Shown: positions 56,557 through 64,000 of the stretch, one piece after another
Numbering within the stretch: position 1 is the stretch's first letter
Layout: every line of letters begins with the position of its first letter
Source: an uncultured Micrococcales bacterium
Lineage (GTDB): Bacteria; Actinomycetota; Actinomycetes; Actinomycetales; Microbacteriaceae
Direction: 5' to 3'
NCBI GenBank assembly: GCA_903909605.1
Contig: CAIVWH010000010.1
Span: forward strand, 1 to 64,000
DNA: 64,000 bases
Notes under the pieces: model-generated
What the model saw: the letters and a program-made list of their open reading frames with translations, nothing else
Told to the model about the DNA's origin: nothing
The model's database searches: none
Made by a program: the position numbers and the translations under genes

Positions 56557-58638
56557 TTAGGCGTCGATTCGCTCACGTTCGAAGCTGTCGGCTGAATCGA
56601 TGATGAAATCACGACGAGGTGCAACCTCGTTGCCCATCAGCAGCTCGAATACCTTGTCTGCCTGCTCGGCCTGCTCCATTCGAACTCGACGCAGGGTGCG
56701 GTGTGCGCGGTCCATCGTGGTTTCCGCCAGCTGATCCGCATCCATCTCGCCGAGACCCTTGTAGCGCTGTATTGGGTCTTTGTAGCGCTTTCCAGACTTC
56801 TCCAGCTTCACCAGCAACTGCTCTAGCTCTTGCTGGGAATAGGTGTAGAGAACATCGTTTGCCTTCGAACCGGGGTTGATTACCTCGACCCGGTGTAGCG
56901 GCGGGACTGCGGCAAAAACTCGTCCGTCTTCAATCAGTGGTCGCATGTATCGATAGATGAGAGTCAGCAGCAAGGTTCGAATGTGAGCGCCGTCAACATC
57001 CGCGTCGCTCATCAGGATGATCTTGCCGTAGCGAGCAAGTTCGAGTTCGAAACTGCGGCCGCTGCCTGCCCCGACCACCTGGATGATTGATGCGCACTCG
57101 GCGTTTGAAAGCATGTCGGAAACCGAGGCCTTCTGCACATTCAGGATCTTTCCGCGAATTGGCAAAACAGCCTGGAACTCGCTATTTCGGGCAAGCTTCA
57201 CGGTACCTAGCGCCGAATCACCCTCAACGATGAACAACTCGCTGTCGGCTGTGTCGGTGGTTCGGCAATCGACCAATTTGGTCGGCAGCGAGGACGACTC
57301 GAGAGCGTTCTTGCGACGCTGCGTCTCCTTGTGCGCTCTGGCAGAGATTCGAGACTTCATCTCGGCGACAATCTTGTCGAACAGAATCGCAGTCTGCGCT
57401 TTGTCGTCGCGCTTGGAACTGTTGATGCGATCTGTCAAAGTCTTGGTGACCACGTTGGCAACGATGTTTCGAACCGCTGGAGTGCCGAGCACCTCTTTGG
57501 TCTGCCCCTCGAATTGCGGTTCGGCTAGGCGAACAGTGACGACCGCGGTGAGGCCGGCGAGGATGTCTTCCTTTTCGACCTTGTCGTTACCAGCCTTCAA
57601 TTTGCGAGCGTTTGCTTCGATGTGCCCACGGATGGTTTTGAGAAGCGCCTGCTCGAAACCGGCAATATGACTGCCACCCTTTGGCGTCGAGATGATGTTT
57701 ACGAACGACTTGACCACCGTGTCGTAACCGCTGCCCCATCGAACGGCGATGTCGACTTCGCAGTTGCGAGTGACCTCACGACTGACCATGTTGCCCGATT
57801 CATCCAACACTGGGATGGTCTCGGTGAAATCGCCCGACCCGCTGAGCCGCCAGGTGCTGGTAATCGGGTTGTCGCTGGCAAGGTAGTTCGCAAATTCGAC
57901 AATCCCGCCGGCGAAGCGGAAGTCTTGCTTGGTCGATTTCCCGTCGCGCTGATCATCGACGGTGATGCCTAACCCTGGCACCAGGAACGCCGTTTGTCGC
58001 GCCCTTGCAGAAAGCTCATCGATGCTGAATTGGGCATCCTTGACAAAGATTTGTGGGTCGCCCCAATATCGCACTCGAGTGCCGGTAACACCCTTTGGAG
58101 CCTTGCCGATTACCCGAAGCTCGCTAGCTTCATCGAAGGGCTTGAACGGATTGCCTGGCTTGATGCCCTTGGCGTCATCAAACACGCCTGGTTCGCCACG
58201 GCGGAAGGACATCGCGTAGGTCTTGCCATCGCGATCTACCTCGACGTCGAGACGCTCACTCAACGCGTTGACCACAGACGCACCCACTCCGTGCAAGCCG
58301 CCAGAGGCCGCGTATGAACCACTGCCGAACTTTCCTCCGGCATGCAGCTTGGTGAAAACAACCTCGACACCGGTAAGCCCAGTCTTTGGCTCGATGTCAA
58401 CCGGGATGCCGCGGGCCTTGTCGCGAACCTCAACGCTGCCGTCCTTGTGCAGGGTCACATCGATCTGATTGCCAAAGCCCGCAAGGGCCTCGTCAACGGA
58501 GTTGTCGATGATTTCCCAAACGCAGTGCATCAGGCCGCGGGAATCGGTCGAACCGATGTACATTCCTGGGCGCTTGCGAACAGCCTCTAAACCCTCGAGA
58601 ACTGAGAGGTGGCGGGCTGAGTATTCGCTTTTGGACAC
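56557..58638 (-). CDS. parE: DNA topoisomerase IV subunit B
   Basis: 693 residues. GHKL ATPase domain (VLEGLEAVRKRPGMYIGS, ETIDNSVDEALAG-like EIIDNSVDEALAG, GGLHGVGASVVNALS), transducer, and TOPRIM (IVEGDSALGTVKLARN, LMSDADVDGAHI). GTG 58638 has no Shine-Dalgarno apart from an overlapping GAGG; a TATCCT box lies six bases upstream. Tail-to-tail with parC across 48 bases holding no clear terminator. Confidence 0.93.
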   Translation of the reverse strand: MSKSEYSARHLSVLEGLEAVRKRPGMYIGSTDSRGLMHCVWEIIDNSVDEALAGFGNQIDVTLHKDGSVEVRDKARGIPVDIEPKTGLTGVEVVFTKLHAGGKFGSGSYAASGGLHGVGASVVNALSERLDVEVDRDGKTYAMSFRRGEPGVFDDAKGIKPGNPFKPFDEASELRVIGKAPKGVTGTRVRYWGDPQIFVKDAQFSIDELSARARQTAFLVPGLGITVDDQRDGKSTKQDFRFAGGIVEFANYLASDNPITSTWRLSGSGDFTETIPVLDESGNMVSREVTRNCEVDIAVRWGSGYDTVVKSFVNIISTPKGGSHIAGFEQALLKTIRGHIEANARKLKAGNDKVEKEDILAGLTAVVTVRLAEPQFEGQTKEVLGTPAVRNIVANVVTKTLTDRINSSKRDDKAQTAILFDKIVAEMKSRISARAHKETQRRKNALESSSLPTKLVDCRTTDTADSELFIVEGDSALGTVKLARNSEFQAVLPIRGKILNVQKASVSDMLSNAECASIIQVVGAGSGRSFELELARYGKIILMSDADVDGAHIRTLLLTLIYRYMRPLIEDGRVFAAVPPLHRVEVINPGSKANDVLYTYSQQELEQLLVKLEKSGKRYKDPIQRYKGLGEMDADQLAETTMDRAHRTLRRVRMEQAEQADKVFELLMGNEVAPRRDFIIDSADSFERERIDA

Positions 58639-58644
58639 CTCGAA

Positions 58645-58650
58645 AGGATA
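58645..58650 (-). promoter_or_regulatory. Candidate leaderless -10 box of parE
   Basis: Minus strand TATCCT (58650-58645), six bases (TTCGAG), then GTG of parE. Confidence 0.5.
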
Positions 58651-58773
58651 CCTGCGGCCGCCTACAAAGCCTTGGATTTGAAGCGTGGCTGGAAATTCGC
58701 AGATAGCGAAATAGGGTGAAATCGGCAATAAATTGTCGGGGGTCTGTGTTCAGATAGAGGCCGAGAGGAATTA

Positions 58774-58992
58774 ATGTCTACTGCTGAACTTGAGAACGAA
58801 ACCGAAACTCCACGTGAGTTGAACGCACTCGATCGTTGCGACATCTGTGGCGCACAGGCGTATGTGCGAGTCGAACTATCGACCGGCGAACTTCTCTTCT
58901 GCGCACACCACGCAAACGAGAAGCGTGCTGCCATTGAGCCTATTGCTATTGCCTGGCACGACGAGACCTCAAAGCTCGAATCTTCGAAGTAA
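58774..58992 (+). CDS. DUF7455 small zinc-binding protein
   Basis: 72 residues. The core ALDRCDICGAQAYVRVELSTGELLFCAHHANE has C-x2-C and C-x-H-H, likely a zinc site. Fits DUF7455, a small actinobacterial family usually near sigma factor and topoisomerase genes. Function unknown. Shine-Dalgarno AGAGGA lies 5 bases before ATG 58774. Confidence 0.88.
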   Translation: MSTAELENETETPRELNALDRCDICGAQAYVRVELSTGELLFCAHHANEKRAAIEPIAIAWHDETSKLESSK

Positions 58993-59002
58993 TTTCAACG
59001 AA

Positions 59003-59638
59003 CTAGTTAGCTGCGATCTCTGTCGCTAGCTCAATCGCCGCTTTGGCTAGAGCAGCCACTTGGCTAAATCGTTTCCCATCGACTTCGCCTTGCGCAGCTC
59101 GAACCTCGGGGCGAAGCGCAACCACTCTTCCGAGAATTCTGTCTGCAAGCCACAGATTCTTGGCGAGCAATGGGCCATGCAGTGCAGACCCAATCAAGTT
59201 TTCACTCAACAGCAGATTCTCTAAAAGCAGGTCGGTGTTTTTATAACCCGCAAGAACGTGCCCGTCGAAATCTTCGACGACGAAATTAGAGAACCGCTCA
59301 TCCAGTCGCTCAATTGTCGATGGCAACGCCGGCAAGAGGCCGTGCAGGGCGGCGAAGCCGCTGTTGATGGCGATCACCTGCGTGCCCTGCTGCACCCACT
59401 GCTCAATAGCGGGTATCAGAGCCTTCAGTGCCGGGTAGGCCTGGCGCCAAGCTGCGCTTGAACCATGTCCGATAAGCACCACATCGGGGCGCTCCTGGGG
59501 CAAACCTGCTCCGAGGCCCACCTTCTCAAACGTGACGCTGAGGCCACCCCACTGCGCACGGCGCTGCAGAATCAGCAGGTTGCCGGCATCACCGTTGAGG
59601 TCGAGGTGTTCAGGAAACAACTGGAGCAGGCGGATCAT
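59003..59638 (-). CDS. GatD-like amidotransferase subunit lacking the catalytic cysteine
   Basis: 211 residues, about 30-40 fewer than usual GatD. The frame is that of the CobQ/GatD-type glutaminase: LFPEHLDLNGDAGNLLILQRRAQW at the N-terminus and SALHGPLLAKNLWLADRIL with the His (His154) at the end. But the nucleophile elbow, normally AVCGGYQLLG, reads AINSGFAALHG, so Asn92 stands where the Cys is expected, and the whole protein has no cysteine. GGGQD is GHGSS, and the GFENHGG motif is GYKNTD. It cannot hydrolyse glutamine by the known mechanism. Start ATG overlaps murT (ATGA), so the two are made together. Confidence 0.85.
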   Translation of the reverse strand: MIRLLQLFPEHLDLNGDAGNLLILQRRAQWGGLSVTFEKVGLGAGLPQERPDVVLIGHGSSAAWRQAYPALKALIPAIEQWVQQGTQVIAINSGFAALHGLLPALPSTIERLDERFSNFVVEDFDGHVLAGYKNTDLLLENLLLSENLIGSALHGPLLAKNLWLADRILGRVVALRPEVRAAQGEVDGKRFSQVAALAKAAIELATEIAAN

Positions 59639-60897
59639 CGTTGAACCTCGTCTGGACTCGTGAAGCCAAGATGCCTGCGCAGGCGACGCATTGCGTCTGC
59701 ACTGAAAACGACGGTGCGGATACCCGATTTAGGCTCTGGCAGGGACATGAACTTGTCGATGGCGGCGAACAAGTCTGGCTCGACATCATCGACAGCAATG
59801 TTTTCATAAATCAAGCGAAGGCCAAGCTCTGCATAGTTGTAGCCGCTGATTATGTCCACGTGGGTCAAGCGTGAAAGATCTACAGTCCACATCCAAGAAG
59901 GGTCATGTACGTCTCGCCCAATGGCAATCATTAGTCGGTCGAGCGGAAGTTCCAGGTTTTCCAGATTCAATTGGAAAGAAGTCGGGTTTTGCACGAGAAC
60001 AAACTCCACCGGCTTGCCCTGAATCTCCACGATTTCGCCGCGAGCGAATACCGGTGGCAACTCTGCCATTACCTTTTCGGCGAGCTCCAGATCGAATTCG
60101 GCACCGAGAAGTTCGCGCGCAGTGGCGATAGCTGCAACCGCATCGAGGGCATAGTGAGTACCGCGGTTTGGCAGCTCAAAGATCATCTCGCGCTCCCCCA
60201 ATCGCACCATGCATCGACGATCATTCAGCGACACCACTTCGGCCGAAACTGTCGGCCGGGCAATTTCCTCGAGATAGGTCGGGGCTACCCCGAGGTCATC
60301 GCCGTGCAGCACATCTGGCGAAACCCCGAAGTATGACTTCTCAGGAGGGTGAATTTCAGCATCAATCAACAGGATGTTCTGATCATCCGCGTTCATCAGC
60401 ACACTCTGGGTTGCGCGAGCCGCGACGTTTGCCAACTTCTCCCGCACTAACGCAGGGTCAACAAAGCGGTCTAACTGGTCTTCGAGAACATTGAGCAGAG
60501 TCACGAGTCGAGGCGCCACCTCCGCACTCAGCGTGTCGGCGTGAGCCTCGTCAACTTCGAGAATCGCAATGTCGCCTGGAATCTTTCCGAAGAGATTGCT
60601 CTGTTCAACTATCGACGAGAAGAATCCCTGTCGAATGTTTGCCGTGGTTGGATTTGTGAACACCTCTAGGCCGTGTGCCCTGGCGATCGCGACAACCATT
60701 TTTGTCGTGGTCGACTTTCCGGCTGAGCCAGTGACAATCACTAGCCCCTGCGGGAAGGCACCAAGTGTCTTTGCCAGAAGTCCGGGAGCCAGCTTGCTCA
60801 ACAACAGGCCTGGAGCGGCAGAGCCCCCGCCAGGACGAAAACGACGGATAGCCCTTCGCGCCAAGCGACTAATCAGGATCGCAGGCAGGTAAAACAC
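59635..60897 (-). CDS. MurT-like Mur ligase without the zinc ribbon
   Basis: 420 residues. Mur ligase family: a membrane-proximal hydrophobic N-terminus, P-loop TGSAGKSTTTK (57-66), ILEVDEAHADT (112-122), HYALDAVAAIATA (248-260), FARGEIVEIQGKP (284-296) and the DUF1727-type C-terminus with GRDVHDPSWMWTVD. In the middle, where MurT normally has two C-x2-C pairs, residues 190-222 are short and contain no cysteine. Family MurT activates the D-Glu alpha-carboxyl of lipid II. GTG start, three bases after rpoD, without Shine-Dalgarno; a TACTCT five bases upstream may be a weak leaderless box. Confidence 0.88.
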   Translation of the reverse strand: MFYLPAILISRLARRAIRRFRPGGGSAAPGLLLSKLAPGLLAKTLGAFPQGLVIVTGSAGKSTTTKMVVAIARAHGLEVFTNPTTANIRQGFFSSIVEQSNLFGKIPGDIAILEVDEAHADTLSAEVAPRLVTLLNVLEDQLDRFVDPALVREKLANVAARATQSVLMNADDQNILLIDAEIHPPEKSYFGVSPDVLHGDDLGVAPTYLEEIARPTVSAEVVSLNDRRCMVRLGEREMIFELPNRGTHYALDAVAAIATARELLGAEFDLELAEKVMAELPPVFARGEIVEIQGKPVEFVLVQNPTSFQLNLENLELPLDRLMIAIGRDVHDPSWMWTVDLSRLTHVDIISGYNYAELGLRLIYENIAVDDVEPDLFAAIDKFMSLPEPKSGIRTVVFSADAMRRLRRHLGFTSPDEVQR

Positions 60898-60900
60898 TTT

Positions 60901-62709
60901 TTAGAGTACGTCCATGAAGTCTCGGAGCAACTGCGCCCTAGAAGGGTGCTGCAGCTTCTGCATGGTCTTTGATTCGATTTGGCGAATTCGCTCACGGGTC
61001 ACGCCTAGCTCTTCACCAATCTGGTCAAGGGTCTTGGCGATACCGTCGACCAGGCCGTAACGTGACTTGATGACTTTCGCCTCTCGCTCGGTAAGGCCCT
61101 GCAGCAGGCGCTCAATCGCTTCATTGCGGGCACGAGTGACCGAAGCCTCAACAGGCGATACCGCCTCGACGTCTTCGATCAGGTCGCCGAATTCGCTGTC
61201 GCCATCTTCGCCAAGCGGAGTCGAAAGCGAGATTGGTTCGCGACCATACTTCTGCACCTCGACTACCTTTTCAGGTGTCATGTCGAGCTCGTGCGCGAGC
61301 TCTTCTGGCGTCGGTTCGCGGCCGAGATCCTGAAGCAACTGACGTTGAACGCGCGAGAGCTTGTTGATCACTTCAACCATGTGAACCGGGATGCGGATAG
61401 TGCGAGCCTGGTCAGCCATTGCGCGAGTGATTGCCTGACGAATCCACCAGGTTGCGTAGGTAGAGAACTTGAAGCCCTTGGTGTAGTCAAACTTCTCGAC
61501 CGCACGAATCAATCCGAGGTTTCCCTCTTGAATCAAATCGAGGAACTGCATACCTCTACCGGTGTAGCGCTTCGCGAGCGAAACAACCAAACGAAGGTTT
61601 GCCTCGAGCAAGTGCGCCTTCGCGCGGCGGCCATCCTTGACCACCCAGCGCAGATCCTCGGTCATTGTCTTGCTTAGGCGCTTGTCGGTAGCCAATTTCT
61701 CTTCTGCGAAAAGACCGGCTTCGATGCGCATCGCGAGATCAACTTCGAGCTCTGCATTTAGCAGTGCAACCTTTCCGATCTGCTTCAGGTAATCCTTTAC
61801 AGAGTCGTTGGTTGCCCCTGGAATCGCGATTGTCTGAATCGCGATGTCGTCTTCTTTGTTCTTGAAGAGCAAAACACCTTCAGGATGCTCGTCTTCATCT
61901 TCTTCGTCGTCCTCGACCACCAGCGGAACAGCCGCTACCGCCTCGGCAACAATCTCTTCGACTGCAAGGTCGTCGCTGTCAACTACAACGACATCATCGT
62001 CTAGTTCATCGTCGTCTTCAGGAAGATCTGACCCCTTTGCACCCTTGACCGCCTTGGCTGGCTTGGCCTTTCCGGCCGGCTTTACCGCTGGGCCAGTGCT
62101 CTTGACTGTTGCTGGCTTGGTGGTTTTAGATTCCTTGGCGGCCGGCTTGGTGGCTGCCTTTGTCGGCTTGACAGCTGGCTTGGCGGCGGTCTTCGTTGCG
62201 GTCTTAACGGCCGGCTTGGCGACAGGTTTGGCTGATGACTTTGTGACTGGCTTGGCGGCAGCCTTGGCAGCGGGCTTCGCCGCCGTTTTGGTTGCTGCTT
62301 TGGCGGCTGGTTTGGCTACAGGCTTGGTGGCCTTAACGATTGGCTTCGCGGTCGACTTCGCGGCTGGCTTCGCTGCCGGTTTAGCAGTGGTCTTCGCTAC
62401 CGGCTTGGCGGTTGGCTTAGTTGCAGGCTTGCTGGCCTTAACGGCTTCCTTGGCTGTTGCCTTGGCGGCCGGCTTGGTAGCTGCTTTGGCTACGGGCTTA
62501 GAAGCAGCCTTGGCAGCTGGCTTCACGGCCGGCTTAGTTGCTGGTTTGGCTGATGGTTTAGCAGCGGTTTTGGCCGCAGGCCCAGCGGCTGGCTTACCGC
62601 TCTTTGGAGTTGAAACTGAAATGGTCTTTCCCTTTACTGGTGCCGACTTAGCCTTGCTTCCACCCAGGAGGCCACTCAAGAATCCGCGCTTATTACTCGG
62701 TTGAGCCAT
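60901..62709 (-). CDS. rpoD: Primary RNA polymerase sigma factor
   Basis: 602 residues. Residues 1-36 are a short head, 37-226 a Lys/Ala/Pro/Thr repeat region, 231-277 an acidic segment, then region 1.2 (about 300-335), region 2 ([57 protein letters not shown]), region 3, and region 4 ([24 protein letters not shown]). The region 2.4 sequence is that of the housekeeping HrdB/SigA group. Shine-Dalgarno GGAGG precedes ATG 62709. MurT-GatD-like genes follow on the same transcript. Confidence 0.96.
   Translation of the reverse strand: MAQPSNKRGFLSGLLGGSKAKSAPVKGKTISVSTPKSGKPAAGPAAKTAAKPSAKPATKPAVKPAAKAASKPVAKAATKPAAKATAKEAVKASKPATKPTAKPVAKTTAKPAAKPAAKSTAKPIVKATKPVAKPAAKAATKTAAKPAAKAAAKPVTKSSAKPVAKPAVKTATKTAAKPAVKPTKAATKPAAKESKTTKPATVKSTGPAVKPAGKAKPAKAVKGAKGSDLPEDDDELDDDVVVVDSDDLAVEEIVAEAVAAVPLVVEDDEEDEDEHPEGVLLFKNKEDDIAIQTIAIPGATNDSVKDYLKQIGKVALLNAELEVDLAMRIEAGLFAEEKLATDKRLSKTMTEDLRWVVKDGRRAKAHLLEANLRLVVSLAKRYTGRGMQFLDLIQEGNLGLIRAVEKFDYTKGFKFSTYATWWIRQAITRAMADQARTIRIPVHMVEVINKLSRVQRQLLQDLGREPTPEELAHELDMTPEKVVEVQKYGREPISLSTPLGEDGDSEFGDLIEDVEAVSPVEASVTRARNEAIERLLQGLTEREAKVIKSRYGLVDGIAKTLDQIGEELGVTRERIRQIESKTMQKLQHPSRAQLLRDFMDVL
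62032..62601 (-). repeat. Lys/Ala/Pro repeat segment of rpoD
   Basis: About 190 codons of imperfect AAKPAAKPA-type units in rpoD residues 37-226. At DNA level the plus strand shows recurring GGCTTGGC/GGCTTCG words. Length in this region probably varies between strains. The long open frame on the other strand here is a by-product of the repeat. Confidence 0.85.
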
Positions 62710-62803
62710 TTTGCCTCCAGTGATATACGGGTGATCGTTCTGGTGTTTCGGGCATAACTTGGACCCATGTCAAGTCCTTGCGGATCGACTGGGTCTTGGT
62801 GCA

Positions 62804-62809
62804 ATTATG
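62804..62809 (-). promoter_or_regulatory. Candidate extended -10 promoter of rpoD
   Basis: Minus strand TGC-CATAAT (hexamer 62809-62804) gives a leader of about 88 bases. A second weak hexamer TATATC lies 15-20 bases before the ATG. No clear -35 accompanies either. Confidence 0.45.
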
Positions 62810-62863
62810 GCAGCAAATACGGACATTTGCCCGATTTAGCCACACCTGCCCTAGCGGAAACAG

Positions 62864-62905
62864 AAAATTCGGGCCCTTTATTCCTAGCGTCTAAGCGCAA
62901 GGCCC
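62864..62905 (-). terminator. Weak intrinsic terminator after the MFS gene
   Basis: Minus RNA GGGCCUU (62905-62899) can pair with AAGGGCCC (62878-62871) with one bulged G, followed by GAAUUUUC. The loop is about 20 bases and the U run four long. The rest of the 223-base MFS-rpoD gap holds the rpoD promoter; the short open frame on the plus strand there has no coding character. Confidence 0.4.
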
Positions 62906-62932
62906 AGACCTACAGCTCGAGCTCGGCTTCGG

Positions 62933-64000
62933 CTAGACCGGATGAGTCCTGCGTGTTCGCGCCCGCTCGATTAGGTACATGACCAGCCCGAAGCCCACCA
63001 CCAAGATTTGCACGGCCAAGGCCAAACGGAATCCTCCGAAAGTGAAAGCCGATGCTGAGCCGGTTGAACGCTGAACGCCGTCCAGGATGAGGCCGGCTAG
63101 CCACATCATGGTGAAAGTTGCCAGGAAGCCACCGACGTTGATGAAACCGTTTGCCGAGCCAAGTCGCTCACTCGGAATGAAGCCGCGCGAGAAGTCCATC
63201 GCCAGCATGCTGCCCGAACCACCCATGGAGATGATCACGACGAGCAGCACCAGCAGCCATCCGGGGGCCTGAACCGGAAGACATGCGAACACAATCCAGA
63301 TTGCAATTATTGACATTGCGATGGTTAGAACTACCCGTGCCCGCCACTGCGGTTTGTGCTCTGCAATCCAACCGAGGCAAACGCCCCAGACCAGAGAAAG
63401 CACCATTTGCATCGTGAGCAGCGCGGATGCGAACTGCCGACTTTGTCCTTCGCCCGCAACTAAAAATGGAACACCCCACAGCAGAGCGAACACCGAACCA
63501 CTTGATTGAAGAGTGAAGTGAATCCAGAAACTCATCCGAGTTCCCGAGAATCGAATGTTCTCGACAAGCAGGCTCATCGAATGTCGAATGCTCATCGCTC
63601 GAAGCGGTGATGAATCCGTGCCTGACTGATTTCTGACTAAAAGTGAAACCAGGATGAGGCCGATAAGCACAACACTCGATGCGATCTCGAACGCAGTTGT
63701 CCAACCAAAGTTGGCAAGTGCAATCGCAAAGGGTATTGCGCTTGCTACCTGACCGAGTTGCCCAAGAGCGGCAAGGTTCTGTTGCGTGCGACCGGCAACG
63801 CGAGATGGCGACCAGGCAACAACCAACCGCAGAAGCGAAATGAATGTGAAAGCATCGCCAAGCCCGACCATCGCTCGCCCCAGATAGGCGGCGTTGATGT
63901 CGCCGGCATTTGCCACTAAGAGCTGGCCGCAAAACATGCCAACCGCGCCAACCTGCAGCAGCACCTTTGCGCCGAATCGATCAAGCAGAATGCCAACGGG
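62933..64000 (-). CDS. Major facilitator superfamily transporter, N-terminus beyond the window
   Basis: 355 visible codons, 5' end cut at base 64000. The first visible residues are PVGILLDRFGAKVLL, the MFS motif A between helices 2 and 3, so about 50-60 residues are missing. Ten further hydrophobic segments follow. The central loop and the helix GLILVSLLV mark the mid-point; the end is RARTRRTHPV. Substrate unknown. Similar to nitrate/oxalate-like or drug exporters only at the fold level. Confidence 0.85.
   Translation of the reverse strand, partial: PVGILLDRFGAKVLLQVGAVGMFCGQLLVANAGDINAAYLGRAMVGLGDAFTFISLLRLVVAWSPSRVAGRTQQNLAALGQLGQVASAIPFAIALANFGWTTAFEIASSVVLIGLILVSLLVRNQSGTDSSPLRAMSIRHSMSLLVENIRFSGTRMSFWIHFTLQSSGSVFALLWGVPFLVAGEGQSRQFASALLTMQMVLSLVWGVCLGWIAEHKPQWRARVVLTIAMSIIAIWIVFACLPVQAPGWLLVLLVVIISMGGSGSMLAMDFSRGFIPSERLGSANGFINVGGFLATFTMMWLAGLILDGVQRSTGSASAFTFGGFRLALAVQILVVGFGLVMYLIERARTRRTHPV

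Noticed and set aside
61844-62704. Long open frame on the plus strand, Ala/Gly/Leu-rich (286 codons)
   Set aside because: It is the mirror of the rpoD repeat and acidic region; the composition is forced by the repeat on the other strand and there is no ribosome-binding site.
62914-62923. Palindrome AGCTCGAGCT after the MFS gene
   Set aside because: Ten bases, no U-tract and common base words; no evidence of function.
62767-62982. 71-codon plus-strand frame upstream of rpoD
   Set aside because: Ser-rich without any recognisable pattern, overlaps the rpoD promoter and the MFS 3' end, no Shine-Dalgarno.
1-64000. CRISPR arrays, insertion sequences, integrases or prophage remnants
   Set aside because: None seen: no spaced direct repeats, no transposase or phage motifs, and gene order is that of a conserved core chromosome.

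Overview
The window reads as chromosome of a small-genome actinobacterium, most likely the family Microbacteriaceae and probably the freshwater Luna-type lineage (Rhodoluna/Aquiluna-like). This rests on gene content and order: the actinobacteria-specific families DUF3000, DUF3093, DUF3159, DUF3710, DUF4193, DUF7455 and SepH, the ruvC-ruvA-ruvB / yajC-secD-secF / rel block, the Gly-Cys-Val tRNA cluster, an HrdB-like sigma factor with a Lys/Ala/Pro-rich N-terminus, and very tight packing. No intergenic gap exceeds about 225 bases and many neighbours overlap by 1-11 bases. GC looks moderate by eye. No mobile element, phage gene, CRISPR array or integrase is visible. The lineage call is inference.

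Layout. 1-7.3 kb (minus): pyrimidine operon pyrR-pyrB-pyrC-(PH-like membrane protein)-carA-carB, headed by a PyrR-binding hairpin beside the pyrR ribosome-binding site and preceded by efp-nusB. 7.9-12 kb (minus): shikimate genes aroE-aroC-aroK-aroB-aroQ. 12-17.6 kb (minus): rpsD, two small membrane proteins, alaS, ruvX, mltG; rpsD has a structured leader. 17.6-26.5 kb: rarA, then plus-strand cyclophilin and DUF349 genes, then rel and secF-secD-yajC. 26.6-33.6 kb (minus): thrS, HIT protein, pdxS-pdxT, yebC, ruvC-ruvA-ruvB. 33.7-36.6 kb: VIT-family transporter and mqo on plus, an unrecognised membrane-anchored protein on minus. 36.6-36.9 kb: tRNA-Gly/Cys/Val. 37-40.9 kb (minus): two ammonium transporters and zapE. 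41-44.7 kb (plus): sseA-sufE, a reductase-like gene, DUF3000, RNase D. 44.6-51 kb (minus): dxs, acnA, DUF3159-DUF3710-dut. 51-59 kb: DUF3093, DUF4193, sepH, a phosphodiesterase-like gene, topoisomerase IV parC/parE, DUF7455. 59-64 kb (minus): MFS transporter (cut by the window end), rpoD, and a MurT/GatD-like pair.

The most interesting signal is that MurT/GatD-like pair. The GatD-like protein has the family frame but no cysteine anywhere, so the glutaminase nucleophile is gone, and its MurT-like partner lacks the usual four-cysteine zinc ribbon. Microbacteriaceae are known for group-B peptidoglycan, in which the D-Glu alpha-carboxyl carries the cross-bridge rather than an amide. A repurposed ligase acting on that carboxyl is a testable idea.

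Other notable points: one of the two Amt paralogues has Glu in place of the first twin-His residue. An H-type pseudoknot is possible in the rpsD leader. At least eleven genes show a TANNNT hexamer 6-7 bases before the start codon, as for leaderless mRNAs; in three cases the upstream gene's stop codon forms part of the promoter. Two divergent gene pairs share a symmetric TAGNCTA -10 box.
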